Shown piece after piece: positions 33,574-42,188 of a stretch of DNA of 64,000 nucleotides (its first letter is position 1; each line of letters opens with the position of its first letter). A program made the translations under genes and the position numbers. The notes below the pieces were generated by a model. The model made no database searches, was not told the origin of the DNA, and saw nothing but the letters and a program-made list of their open reading frames with translations. Location of the stretch: contig CAJTLC010000002.1 of the NCBI GenBank assembly GCA_910576995.1, forward strand, positions 62,001 through 126,000, read 5' to 3'. The DNA is from an uncultured Ruminococcus sp. Lineage in GTDB: Bacteria > Bacillota > Clostridia > Oscillospirales > Ruminococcaceae.

Positions 33574-34540
33574 CAGCCTTTTCCTCCTCTCTTGATTCGG
33601 ATAAGGCGGTTTCTTCCTTCGCCGCGAGATCGTCAATGCGCTTTTCAAGATTTTTCAGTCCCAAAGCAACGGGCGTGAAAAGCACAGATATGATTATCAC
33701 AGCGTTTTCCTTTGCCGTAGTCAACACAAAAATATACGAGAAAACCGCTATAAAAAATCCGTAGAAAAAGGCGTAGTAATTATTTTTCGGGGCGATACGC
33801 CTGTCGGAAATGATATAAATTGCCGCAAATAGAACCATATTGGAAGCAAGAGTGTATTTCACTGAATCTCCGATAGTAACAGACATAGGAGCAACAGCCG
33901 CTAAAAGCGCAGTTCCGACGATAGTTCCGAAAAATGCTCCCGATGAAATATCGCGGCGAAGCAGAAGAATAAACGCTGCCACAACCAGAAGAAGTATGCT
34001 GACAGCTCCGGCAGGTCCGCTGATATTTCCCATAAGGATCTCAAAATCCGACGCGTTCATCTTGCCTGTCGTATTAAAATTATGACTCGCCGAACTTACC
34101 AGTTCCGAAGCCTTATCAAATACCCCGGTATGAACGTGGGGCGCAGTGAACATAAGCACGTCTTTTTTCCACGATGTGAGTATAAATAAATACGCTGCCG
34201 CCGCAGGAGAGAAAATCATATTTTTCCGTCCGCCGAAAAGGTTTTTAGCGATCATCACAGCGAACGCGCAGGCTATCCCCGCAATCTTGTAATCAATAGC
34301 CGCCGGCAGCATGAGCGACAATATCACAGCGTCGGATACGCAGGTGAGATCGTCTGCTGTAAATTTTCTGTTCATCAGACGAAGTGATATAAGTTCCGCC
34401 GCTGTTGAAACTGTAACGCAAATTCCAGACAGCACTACCGCGCGCACGCCGTAATAAAAGTACTGCATAATACTCAGCGCAGACAGAGTAAGCATTATAT
34501 CTATCCATATAAACCGCTGAGATTTTATTTTATTCCGCAT
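33563..34540 (-). CDS. RnfD-like membrane protein, FMN-attachment threonine replaced
   Basis: 325 residues with about nine to ten membrane helices. Homology to RnfD/NqrB is visible in VMIAKNLFGGRKNMIFSPAA (RsxD: VIIAKQLYGGLGQNPFNPAM). The covalent FMN site of RnfD, the Thr in SQATPL, corresponds to ELVSSASHNF, with Ser152 instead. The later TDPVTASTTNRG segment is reduced to ISDRRIAPKNNY. The C terminus is a short charged tail (LEKRIDDLAAKEE). It starts inside the end of rpe with AGGAGA upstream. The rnfC, rnfG and rnfB genes that normally surround rnfD/E/A are absent. Confidence 0.78.
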   Translation of the reverse strand: MRNKIKSQRFIWIDIMLTLSALSIMQYFYYGVRAVVLSGICVTVSTAAELISLRLMNRKFTADDLTCVSDAVILSLMLPAAIDYKIAGIACAFAVMIAKNLFGGRKNMIFSPAAAAYLFILTSWKKDVLMFTAPHVHTGVFDKASELVSSASHNFNTTGKMNASDFEILMGNISGPAGAVSILLLVVAAFILLLRRDISSGAFFGTIVGTALLAAVAPMSVTIGDSVKYTLASNMVLFAAIYIISDRRIAPKNNYYAFFYGFFIAVFSYIFVLTTAKENAVIIISVLFTPVALGLKNLEKRIDDLAAKEETALSESREEEKADEQ

Positions 34541-35192
34541 TCGCGTCTCCTCTGATCAAACGAGCCGATCTTTCCATATCATCCGATTTGAAAAGATAAC
34601 TTCCCGACACGAGAACGTTTGCGCCTGACGCCCTAACGATCGGAGCAGTTTTATCGTCTATTCCCCCGTCAACCTGTATCATCAAATCTTCACGTCCGTG
34701 TTTATCGGCATATTCGCGTATTTTGCGTATCTTTTCGGACATATCCATGAATTTCTGACCGCCGAATCCGGGTTCGACAGTCATAACAAGTATCATATCG
34801 GCAAATTCGATATACGGAAAAACAGCTTCCGCAGGAGTATTCGGCTTGATTGAAAGTCCTATCTGACAGAGAGTCTGCTGAAGAGCCTTGATGGTTTCCA
34901 TAGTATCGCTTTCGCTTTCAACATGAAACGTTATCATATCCGCACCCGCTTCGTCAAATCGCTTGATATACTTCAGCGGATCGGTTATCATAAGATGCAC
35001 GTCAAGATACATATCCGTTTTTTTGCGAATCTGCTCCAGAACAGGAATTCCGTAGCTGATATTCGGAACGAATACTCCGTCCATAACATCAAAATGAATC
35101 CAATCAATATTGTTTTCTTCAAGTTTGGTGATTTCCGATCCCAGGCGAAGCAGATCCGCACTGAGTATCGAAGCTGATACAAAATTTTTCAT
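34530..35192 (-). CDS. rpe: Ribulose-phosphate 3-epimerase
   Basis: 220 residues. Interconverts ribulose 5-phosphate and xylulose 5-phosphate in the pentose phosphate pathway. TIM-barrel motifs are SASILSADLLRLGSEI, DWIHFDVMDGVFVPNIS (catalytic Asp), VHLMITDPLKYI, FHVESE, VMTVEPGFGGQKF and IQVDGGIDDKTAP (second Asp). The start at 35192 has AGGAAGTG upstream; a longer frame to 35363 passes through the promoter. It leads the long minus-strand run and overlaps the rnfD-like gene by 11 bp. Confidence 0.95.
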   Translation of the reverse strand: MKNFVSASILSADLLRLGSEITKLEENNIDWIHFDVMDGVFVPNISYGIPVLEQIRKKTDMYLDVHLMITDPLKYIKRFDEAGADMITFHVESESDTMETIKALQQTLCQIGLSIKPNTPAEAVFPYIEFADMILVMTVEPGFGGQKFMDMSEKIRKIREYADKHGREDLMIQVDGGIDDKTAPIVRASGANVLVSGSYLFKSDDMERSARLIRGDANAE

Positions 35193-35223
35193 TGTTTTAT
35201 CACTTCCTATTTTCATACACTTT

Positions 35224-35252
35224 ATTATATAATATTTCTCGCCCGCCGTCAA
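35224..35252 (-). promoter_or_regulatory. Promoter of rpe and the downstream run
   Basis: On the minus strand TTGACG (35252-35247) and TATAAT (35229-35224), spacer 17 bp. Confidence 0.6.
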
Positions 35253-35352
35253 TATGATTGAATTGATTTTTTTATTTATCTTAATAATAACAATTAATTT
35301 ACCGCAATAATTCAGTAAAAATGGCTTTTTTAGAATTTTTTTCAAAAAACCC

Positions 35353-35381
35353 TTTACAAGCATGAAAAAATGTGGTATAAT
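35353..35381 (+). promoter_or_regulatory. Promoter of rpsO
   Basis: TTTACA at 35353-35358 and TATAAT at 35376-35381 with 17 bp between. The leader is about 80 nt and contains GGGCGTG/CACCC, a possible small stem (35406-35430), which could be an S15 autoregulatory structure. That last point is a guess. Confidence 0.65.
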
Positions 35382-35469
35382 AATCTCACCGTGTACTTGG
35401 AGCAGGGCGTGTCCTCATGTTTATCACCCTTTTCTATGTTGACGGAATATTTTTAACGAGGTGCTTTCA

Positions 35470-35736
35470 ATGTTACTGAAAGAAGAAAAAACAGCCGTTA
35501 TCGAGGCTAACAGAACAAGCGCAAACGACACAGGTTCTCCCGAGGTTCAGGTTGCTATTCTCACTAAGAGAATCAACGATCTTAACGCTCACCTGAAGAT
35601 CCACAAGAACGATCACCACTCCAGAAGAGGTCTTCTCAAGATGGTTGGTCACAGACGCAACCTTCTCGCTTATCTCAAGAAGAAGGATATTAACAGATAC
35701 CGTGCAGTAATCGAAAAGCTCGGTCTCCGTAAGTAA
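35470..35736 (+). CDS. rpsO: 30S ribosomal protein S15
   Basis: 88 residues. Binds 16S rRNA at the three-way junction of the central domain early in 30S assembly. NDTGSPEVQVAILTKRINDL and HSRRGLLKMVGHRRNLLAYL are the family signatures. GAGGTG lies before the ATG at 35470. A GTG at 35461 overlaps that site. Codon use is strongly biased. pnp follows, the usual arrangement. Confidence 0.97.
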   Translation: MLLKEEKTAVIEANRTSANDTGSPEVQVAILTKRINDLNAHLKIHKNDHHSRRGLLKMVGHRRNLLAYLKKKDINRYRAVIEKLGLRK

Positions 35737-35746
35737 TTCGTTTGCG

Positions 35747-35775
35747 AAGGCAGAGGGCATTGACCTTCTGCCTTT
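35747..35775 (+). terminator. Hairpin between rpsO and pnp
   Basis: AAGGCAGA pairs with TTCTGCCTTT around GGGCATTGACC. The short T tract suggests partial termination, so some transcripts would reach pnp. Confidence 0.5.
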
Positions 35776-35934
35776 AATGCATTACCGATATTCTTCGGTA
35801 TTAATATGTAAAGCGGCTTTTAGCATTAAACTGTGATCCATATGCTCAGTCAGTATGAGTCAGAGTTTATTGCTAAAGCCGATGAAATTGAAATTTCGGA
35901 ACTTTGATATAAAAGTTCTGACAGGAGGCAAATT

Positions 35935-38049
35935 ATGTTTGAAAATTACAGAGTCTTTGAAACTACCTATGCGGGCAGACCCCTTATCGTTGAAACAGGC
36001 AAGACCTGCGGTCTTTCCAACGGTTCATGCTGGGTAAGATACGGCGAAACAGTCGTTATGGCTAACGTTACGGCAAGCGCAAAGCCCAGAGAAGGAGTTG
36101 ATTTCTTCCCTCTTTCCGTTGATTACGAAGAGAGACTTTACTCCGTCGGCAAAATCCCAGGCTCGTTCACAAAGCGCGAAGGCAAGCCCAGCGAAAAGGC
36201 TATCCTCACTTCCCGCTGCGTTGACAGACCTATCCGTCCCCTTTTCCCCAAGGATATGCGCAACGACGTTTCCGTTGTTATGACAGTTCTTGCCGTTGAA
36301 CCCGATAATTCTCCCGAAATCACTGGAATGATCGCAACTTCTATCGCTATTTCGATATCCGATATTCCATGGAACGGTCCTGTTGCAAGCATTAACGTCG
36401 GTCTGGTAGACGGTGAGATCGTGCTTAATCCTACTCTCGAACAGCGCGCAAAAACAGATCTCGTTCTGACTGTTGCAGGCTCTGCCGAGAAGATCGTTAT
36501 GATAGAAGCAGGAGCAAACGAAGTTCCCGAAGATAAAATGCTGGAATGCATCCTTGCAGGTCATGAAGAGATCAAGAAAATGGTTGCTTTCATAGACGGT
36601 ATCCGCAAGGAGATCGGCAAGCCGAAGTTCGCTTTCGAATCTATGGAAGTTGATCATGAAATGTTCGACGCTATCGAGGAATTCGCCGCTGACAGAGTGA
36701 AAGTCGCTCTCGATACAAACGACAAAACCGTTCGTGACGCAAGGCTTGCTCCCATCGTTGACGATATCCATGCTAAATTTGACGAAGTTTATCCCGAGCA
36801 GATCGCTATGATCGACGAATGCATATACAAGCTCCAGAAGAAGATCGTTCGTACATGGCTTTACGAGGGCAAGCGCGTTGACGGAAGAGGTATCGACGAA
36901 ATTCGTCCCCTTGCCGCCGAAGCGGGAGTTCTTCCTCGCGTACACGGTTCGGGACTCTTTACACGCGGTCAGACGCAGGTGCTCACGATCGCAACTCTCG
37001 GTCCTGTAAGCGACGCGCAGCGCATCGACGGACTTGATGAAGAAGAATCCAAAAGATATATGCATCAGTATAACTTCCCGAGCTACTCCGTAGGCGAAAC
37101 CAAGCCCTCAAGAGGTCCGGGACGCCGAGAGATCGGTCACGGCGCACTTGCAGAGCGCGCTCTTGCACCAGTTATCCCGTCCGTTGAGGAATTCCCTTAT
37201 GCTATCAGAATGGTTTCCGAGGTTCTTTCTTCAAACGGTTCTACGTCTCAGGGTTCAATATGCGGTTCTACGCTCGCTCTTATGGACGCAGGCGTACCGA
37301 TCAAAGCTCCCGTTGCGGGCATTTCATGCGGACTTATCACTCTTCCCGACAGCGACGAGTTCATGACTATGGTCGATATTCAGGGTCTTGAAGACTTCTT
37401 CGGCGACATGGACTTTAAGGTTGGCGGTACTCACAACGGTATCACTGCTATTCAGGTCGATATCAAAGTTGACGGTCTTACGCCTGCTATCATAAAGGAA
37501 GCTTTCGAAAAGACGCGCAAGGCTCGTCTACACATTCTTGACGAAGTAATGCTGAAGGCTATCCCCGCTCCGCGCACAGAAGTTAAAGAATACGCTCCGA
37601 AAATGCTCCAGACTAAAGTTCCTACAGATAAGATACGCGAAGTTATCGGACAGGGCGGAAAGATCATTCAGAAGATTTCTGCCGACTGCAATGTTAAGAT
37701 CGATATTAATGACGAGGGATTCGTATTCATCAGCGGCATCGACGGTAATAACGCACGAAAGGCTCTTCAAATCGTTGACACAATCGCAAACGGTCCGGAA
37801 GTCGGTGCAATATACCGCGGAAAAGTTGTACGCATAATGGATTTCGGCGCATTTGTTGAAATTGTTCCCGGAATGGACGGACTTGTTCACATTTCAAAGC
37901 TTGATAAATCAAGAGTTGAAAAGGTTGAAGATATCGTTTCTATAGGCGACGAGATTGTTGTAAAGGTTACTGAAATAGATCGTCAGGGAAGAATCAATCT
38001 TTCACGCAAAGACGCTCTTGCTGAGATCGAAGCCAAAAAGAAGAATTAA
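35935..38049 (+). CDS. pnp: Polyribonucleotide nucleotidyltransferase
   Basis: 704 residues. Phosphorolytic 3'-5' exoribonuclease that degrades mRNA. Two RNase PH domains (N-terminal from about 10; second from about 310, RVDGRGIDEIRPLAAEAG), a KH domain (DKIREVIGQGGKIIQKISAD, about 555-620) and an S1 domain (GAIYRGKVVRIMDFGAFVEI, about 622-695) appear in the normal order. AGGAGG is eight bases before the ATG. It ends at a strong terminator. Confidence 0.97.
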   Translation: MFENYRVFETTYAGRPLIVETGKTCGLSNGSCWVRYGETVVMANVTASAKPREGVDFFPLSVDYEERLYSVGKIPGSFTKREGKPSEKAILTSRCVDRPIRPLFPKDMRNDVSVVMTVLAVEPDNSPEITGMIATSIAISISDIPWNGPVASINVGLVDGEIVLNPTLEQRAKTDLVLTVAGSAEKIVMIEAGANEVPEDKMLECILAGHEEIKKMVAFIDGIRKEIGKPKFAFESMEVDHEMFDAIEEFAADRVKVALDTNDKTVRDARLAPIVDDIHAKFDEVYPEQIAMIDECIYKLQKKIVRTWLYEGKRVDGRGIDEIRPLAAEAGVLPRVHGSGLFTRGQTQVLTIATLGPVSDAQRIDGLDEEESKRYMHQYNFPSYSVGETKPSRGPGRREIGHGALAERALAPVIPSVEEFPYAIRMVSEVLSSNGSTSQGSICGSTLALMDAGVPIKAPVAGISCGLITLPDSDEFMTMVDIQGLEDFFGDMDFKVGGTHNGITAIQVDIKVDGLTPAIIKEAFEKTRKARLHILDEVMLKAIPAPRTEVKEYAPKMLQTKVPTDKIREVIGQGGKIIQKISADCNVKIDINDEGFVFISGIDGNNARKALQIVDTIANGPEVGAIYRGKVVRIMDFGAFVEIVPGMDGLVHISKLDKSRVEKVEDIVSIGDEIVVKVTEIDRQGRINLSRKDALAEIEAKKKN

Positions 38050-38060
38050 TTCTAATTAAA

Positions 38061-38100
38061 GAAAAGCGATATGCCCTATCATGAGCATATCGCTTTTTTG
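38061..38100 (+). terminator. Terminator of pnp
   Basis: AAAAGCGATATGC pairs with GCATATCGCTTTTTT, a classic intrinsic terminator that reaches to the ribosome site of the next gene. Confidence 0.85.
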
Positions 38101-38111
38101 AGGTGATAAAG

Positions 38112-38471
38112 TTGAAAATCAAATATATACACGAACCTACCGACCTGCAATGCGGTCAAGCTGTGCTTGCAATGGCGCTGAATAAAAGCGTTGACGAAAT
38201 AATCAACTATCTTGGCAACGAAAGGGAGACTACTCTTAAAGAAATGAAAACGACATTCCGCGAATTCGGCATGAAGATTTCCAATGAGCGGAGCGAAGTA
38301 ACTGAAAAAAGCGAACTGCCAAAAATGTGCCTGCTAAGTCTTGAGACGCCTAGATGCTGGCATTGGTCGCTTTTTTACGACGGAGTATTTTACGATCCCG
38401 AACATGGTGTTCTTGACGATTTTCCAGTTTCTAATCGACGCTATTATTGGAAGCTGGAAAAAATTTTTTAA
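38112..38471 (+). CDS. Small C39-like peptidase-fold protein
   Basis: 119 residues from a TTG with AGGTGAT five bases upstream (a GTG at 38103 is the alternative). The segment DLQCGQAVLAMALNKSVDEI places a Cys at the start of a helix, as in C39 papain-like peptidases. SLETPRCWHWSLFYDGVFYD supplies a His before two strands, and DPEHG may give the third residue. Similar small stand-alone proteins are often annotated as papain-like or bacteriocin-processing domains. No precursor peptide or exporter is adjacent. It is immediately behind the pnp terminator. The fold call is moderate and activity unknown. Confidence 0.6.
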   Translation: MKIKYIHEPTDLQCGQAVLAMALNKSVDEIINYLGNERETTLKEMKTTFREFGMKISNERSEVTEKSELPKMCLLSLETPRCWHWSLFYDGVFYDPEHGVLDDFPVSNRRYYWKLEKIF

Positions 38472-38477
38472 AAAGCC

Positions 38478-38506
38478 TTGACAAATCCGATTTGCTGTGT
38501 TATTAT
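38478..38506 (+). promoter_or_regulatory. Promoter of the GntR/ABC operon
   Basis: TTGACA at 38478-38483 and TATTAT at 38501-38506, spacer 17 bp. Confidence 0.7.
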
Positions 38507-38526
38507 ATAATTATAGCGAGTGTATT

Positions 38527-38546
38527 ACTTGCTATAGTACGCAAGT
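38527..38546. promoter_or_regulatory. Probable operator of the GntR regulator
   Basis: ACTTGC-TATAGTAC-GCAAGT is a perfect inverted repeat just downstream of the predicted transcript start and upstream of the ribosome site, in the place expected for self-repression by the following GntR gene. Confidence 0.55.
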
Positions 38547-38563
38547 GACAGAAAGGAGAGCAT

Positions 38564-38941
38564 ATGTTTTATATCGACCTTAAAAGCAGGACACCGATCT
38601 ATGAGCAGATCTACAACAAGATCGTGGAACTTGTTGTAACAGGGAATCTGAAAGAAAACGATCAGCTGCCAAGCGTACGGAACCTTGCAAAAGATATTGG
38701 CGTCAATCCCAATACCGTTACCAAGGCTTATCAGGAACTTGAGCGCAGCAGTATAATCTATTCCATTCCCGGACGCGGAAGTTTCATTTCCGCACAAGAT
38801 ACGACCTTTTTTCACACCGCAGCTCTCGAAGAATTCGACCAAAGCACCGAAAAAGCCAAGCGGCTTGGTATCGCCGCAAAAACGCTGGTGGAACACATCG
38901 ATGTTATTTTCGAGAACTCTCAGAAAGGAGACGCCAAATGA
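38564..38941 (+). CDS. GntR-family regulator, YtrA subfamily
   Basis: 125 residues. An N-terminal winged helix (TPIYEQIYNKIVELVVTGNL, then LPSVRNLAKDIGVNPNTVTKAYQELE) is followed by only a short helical tail. This is the YtrA pattern, without a large ligand-binding domain. YtrA-type repressors control adjacent ABC transporters in response to cell-wall antibiotics in Bacillus. AAAGGAG precedes the ATG and the last codons overlap the ABC ATPase start (ATGA). It probably binds 38527-38546. Confidence 0.9.
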   Translation: MFYIDLKSRTPIYEQIYNKIVELVVTGNLKENDQLPSVRNLAKDIGVNPNTVTKAYQELERSSIIYSIPGRGSFISAQDTTFFHTAALEEFDQSTEKAKRLGIAAKTLVEHIDVIFENSQKGDAK

Positions 38942-39861
38942 TCGAATTAAAAAATACCGTCAAAAAATTTGACACTTATACTGCTCTTGACGGCGTTGAT
39001 CTTAAAATTGAAAAAGGCACCGCATTCGGGCTGCTTGGTTCCAACGGTGCGGGAAAATCAACTATTCTTCGTCTTTTATCCGGTATCTACAAGCAGGAAT
39101 CAGGTGAAGTCCTTATTGACGGCGAATCCGTTTACGACAATATCGCCATTAAGGAAAGAGTTTTCTTCATTAATGATGAAACCGTTCAATTCGGTTCGTA
39201 CACACTGAAAAAGCTGAAAAATTACTACAAAAGCTATTACCGCAGCTTTTCTGAGGAAATGTTCGAGGAACTCCGCCAAAAAGTAAGACTTCCGCTTGAT
39301 AAGAAAATCAACACTTTCTCAAAAGGTATGAAGCGTCAAGCTATTGTTATCATCGGTCTTGCCTGCCGAACGGATTATCTGCTTCTTGATGAAGCTTTCG
39401 ACGGTCTTGATCCAACAATGAGGATAATTGTAAAGAAAATGCTGGTAGACGCAATGCTCGATCGTCAGCTGACCACAGTGATCTCTTCACACAATCTTAA
39501 GGAGATCAACGAGGTATGCGATACGGCAGCGCTTATCCATAACGGAAAAATTGTGCTCTCACGTGAGATAAACAGCGTAGTCAGCAGCGTTCACAAAATT
39601 CAGGCTGTATTCCCGAAAGATGAAAATGGAAATCAGATAGTTTACACAAAGGAACAGCTTGAATCCGAAGGTTTACAGATACTCCATTTTGAACGCAACG
39701 CAAGCGTCCACTATATCATCGCAAAAGGCGGAGCGGATGAACTGAAAAAGAAATTCGAGTCTAAAAATCCGATTCTTTTCGAACTGATTCCTCTGACGCT
39801 GGAAGAAATATTTATCTACGAACTGGAGGTGCTTGGCTATGACAGCAGCGACATCAAATAA
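38938..39861 (+). CDS. ABC transporter ATP-binding protein, YtrB-like
   Basis: 307 residues. Walker A GLLGSNGAGKSTI, a signature region FSKGMKRQA (Ser and Gly kept, the usual LSGGQ altered as in YtrB proteins), Walker B DYLLLDEAFDGLDP and the H-loop ISSHNLKE are present. A C-terminal extension of about 90 residues follows. It is translationally coupled to the GntR gene and overlaps the permease gene, so the three make one regulated exporter unit. Confidence 0.9.
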   Translation: MIELKNTVKKFDTYTALDGVDLKIEKGTAFGLLGSNGAGKSTILRLLSGIYKQESGEVLIDGESVYDNIAIKERVFFINDETVQFGSYTLKKLKNYYKSYYRSFSEEMFEELRQKVRLPLDKKINTFSKGMKRQAIVIIGLACRTDYLLLDEAFDGLDPTMRIIVKKMLVDAMLDRQLTTVISSHNLKEINEVCDTAALIHNGKIVLSREINSVVSSVHKIQAVFPKDENGNQIVYTKEQLESEGLQILHFERNASVHYIIAKGGADELKKKFESKNPILFELIPLTLEEIFIYELEVLGYDSSDIK

Positions 39862-42109
39862 AATGAAAAGCTTTTTCGGCACTCGCTTTTTTAATGAAAT
39901 AAAAAGCACCAAGCAGCTTTTAATAGTCAATATAGTTTTTCAGCTTCTCGGTCTGCCGATGCTCGCGGTAATCGCCGTGATCCTTATGTATATCGAAAAT
40001 CTTCCTGAACATAATGAACTTATGGACGTTGTATCTATAAGCTGCATTCCATTTATATTTATTTCTGTCGGTACTATTTTTCTTGCTATTTGCCTCGGCG
40101 TGGTAATCGCCATGATTAATTTTTCTTATCTCTACCGAAAAACGATCGTTGATATGCATCACTCTCTCCCTCTGACTACAACTCAGCGATTCTTCGCCGA
40201 TTTCCTTTCCGGACTTTCAATCTACATTATTCCCGCTTTAGGTGCAATAATAATAAGTCTTGGAATTCTCGGTGTTGGTTCGGTAATTACCAATATGACA
40301 GAAATCTGGGAAGCAGTTCCCATGATGCTGCGCGCGTCGTTTATAGTGATAATGGCTATGCTGCTTTTATATGCGATCTCAGTATTTGCCCTGACTTTCT
40401 GCGGAAATACGTTTGAGGCTATCTTCAGCGTATTCAGCTTTATGTTAATGCTTCCCGCAACTATCGGCTGCGTATGGCTTGCCCTCGTTCACAGCGCTCC
40501 GTTCGGAATCAGCGGCAGTTCGATATTCTTCAAGAATATTTTCACAAGCACATCGCCAATAGGTACGTTTGCATTCTTTATTCAGCATCTTGATACATAT
40601 ATGAATGATTCTTCGAGCGATCTCTGGATGTACTGCAAATGGATGGCTATCACATTTATCGTTATACTGCTCTATATCGGCGCGGCATATCTTCTCTACA
40701 GATTCCGCAAAGCCGAGGACGTTTCAAAACCGTATGTTTACAAGGCATTTTTCTATTTGATTATGACAATGGCTGTATTCTGCATACTTTCACTCTTCAT
40801 TTCTCTGAACGGATTCGTTATTGCAGGCATTCTCATGTGTGCTATCGGCTGGTTCATTATGGAGATCATCACACGCCGAGGATTCAAGAAATTCTGGACC
40901 GCTCCCATAGGATTCGTTGCTGCTGTATTGTCGGTATTCCTCATCTGCGGAATCTGTGATGTTACAAACGGATTCGGAATGTCTAAGCACGTTCCGTCAA
41001 CAATGAATGTAGAACGCGTTGAAATATCAAACTCCGATATACTTGATTACAACGATATAACTTTCAAGGACAAAGAAGTTATAAAACAAGCTGTAAAACT
41101 TAATAAAGAGATCGTTGACAGGCATTTCAACAGCGAAGATTATTCATACAATTATTTTGAAAAAGGACAGAATGTATCTTACGACGATTACAATGATTCA
41201 GATATAACTTTGAAATACCACACTTTGACAGGTTCTGTAGTAATGCGTGATTATTCTGTTCCGGCAGATCTTATGGGCGAACTTACCAAAGCCATTATTC
41301 TTTCGGATGAATATGCGGAATATGCTTCACAAGAGATAAGTTCTACTGTTTATTATTATGGTGACAATAAGATAATGATAAATCCTTTGCGAATTAAAGA
41401 TAAATTTGGTTCGTCCATTCAGAATGTTGAAAATTACAAGGAACAAATTTATAAATTGAGCGCCTGCTATCGCGATGACATGAAAAAGATGACTGCCGAA
41501 GATCTCGAAAACGAGAATATTTACTGCTATATCGACGATTACTTCGTTTTGGATTCGTTTACGGATACTATAGAATATCTTAAAGAGATGGGCTATTCGT
41601 TTGACGACGAAAAACTTGCAAGAGAGCATTCTTATTTGGCAATGTATGTAGATTTAGATCCTGTATTTGCTACAAGAGCGCCGTTTTACTACGATCCTAA
41701 AAATGAAGAACTTTTCGACAGCTACCGCTATTATTCTTCTGACGATTATAATGATGTTACCAAACACGCCAGATTAGATAAGATCACAAATATTGCAGCT
41801 GATTATTATCGCGATACGACTGAAATTAAATATATGACTTATTTCTATGAAGATATAATCGATTTTGCAAATGCATTATCTCCGCTTCTCTTCAATGAAA
41901 AGCCCCTTGCCGTTGTTTATGTCAATGAGACTGTTCTATATCTGAAAGATAACGAGAAAAACAGAAAGCTGCTTGAAGATGTTAAAGAAAATTATATCAT
42001 GAAAAATCCCGATTATATTGATATCGTCAATGATAACAGCAATACAAAAATCCCATTAACAGTCGGTTCGGACGAAATAGCAATATACGGAAACGATTCT
42101 GAACTATAA
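39839..42109 (+). CDS. ABC transporter membrane protein with large extracellular domain
   Basis: 756 residues. Six membrane helices fill about 25-290 and three or four more about 300-385 (KAFFYLIMTMAVFCILSLFI and following). A hydrophilic C-terminal domain of about 370 residues, rich in Asp and Tyr, follows; by topology it is probably outside. GGAGGTG precedes the ATG at 39839, inside the end of the ATPase gene. Ytr-type permeases with long extracellular tails occur in Ruminococcus and relatives; the tail has no motif I recognise. A ligand-sensing or substrate-binding role is inference. Confidence 0.8.
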   Translation: MTAATSNKMKSFFGTRFFNEIKSTKQLLIVNIVFQLLGLPMLAVIAVILMYIENLPEHNELMDVVSISCIPFIFISVGTIFLAICLGVVIAMINFSYLYRKTIVDMHHSLPLTTTQRFFADFLSGLSIYIIPALGAIIISLGILGVGSVITNMTEIWEAVPMMLRASFIVIMAMLLLYAISVFALTFCGNTFEAIFSVFSFMLMLPATIGCVWLALVHSAPFGISGSSIFFKNIFTSTSPIGTFAFFIQHLDTYMNDSSSDLWMYCKWMAITFIVILLYIGAAYLLYRFRKAEDVSKPYVYKAFFYLIMTMAVFCILSLFISLNGFVIAGILMCAIGWFIMEIITRRGFKKFWTAPIGFVAAVLSVFLICGICDVTNGFGMSKHVPSTMNVERVEISNSDILDYNDITFKDKEVIKQAVKLNKEIVDRHFNSEDYSYNYFEKGQNVSYDDYNDSDITLKYHTLTGSVVMRDYSVPADLMGELTKAIILSDEYAEYASQEISSTVYYYGDNKIMINPLRIKDKFGSSIQNVENYKEQIYKLSACYRDDMKKMTAEDLENENIYCYIDDYFVLDSFTDTIEYLKEMGYSFDDEKLAREHSYLAMYVDLDPVFATRAPFYYDPKNEELFDSYRYYSSDDYNDVTKHARLDKITNIAADYYRDTTEIKYMTYFYEDIIDFANALSPLLFNEKPLAVVYVNETVLYLKDNEKNRKLLEDVKENYIMKNPDYIDIVNDNSNTKIPLTVGSDEIAIYGNDSEL

Positions 42110-42146
42110 GAAATACTAAATAACCAAACCAATTTGAGTTGAGTAT

Positions 42147-42188
42147 AAAAAATGCCTGCATGAACCCAAATCATGCAGGCATTTTTTT
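42147..42188. terminator. Bidirectional terminator between the ABC operon and V-ATPase operon
   Basis: AAAATGCCTGCATGA pairs with TCATGCAGGCATTTTTTT. Both convergent operons end here. Confidence 0.85.

Noticed and set aside
32382..34540. Ordinary Rnf electron-transfer complex
   Set aside because: Three of four cluster cysteines and the FMN threonine are replaced and rnfC, rnfG and rnfB are absent.
36025..37065. Long minus-strand frame opposite pnp
   Set aside because: Antisense shadow of a strongly codon-biased gene; the pnp frame is conserved through its whole length.
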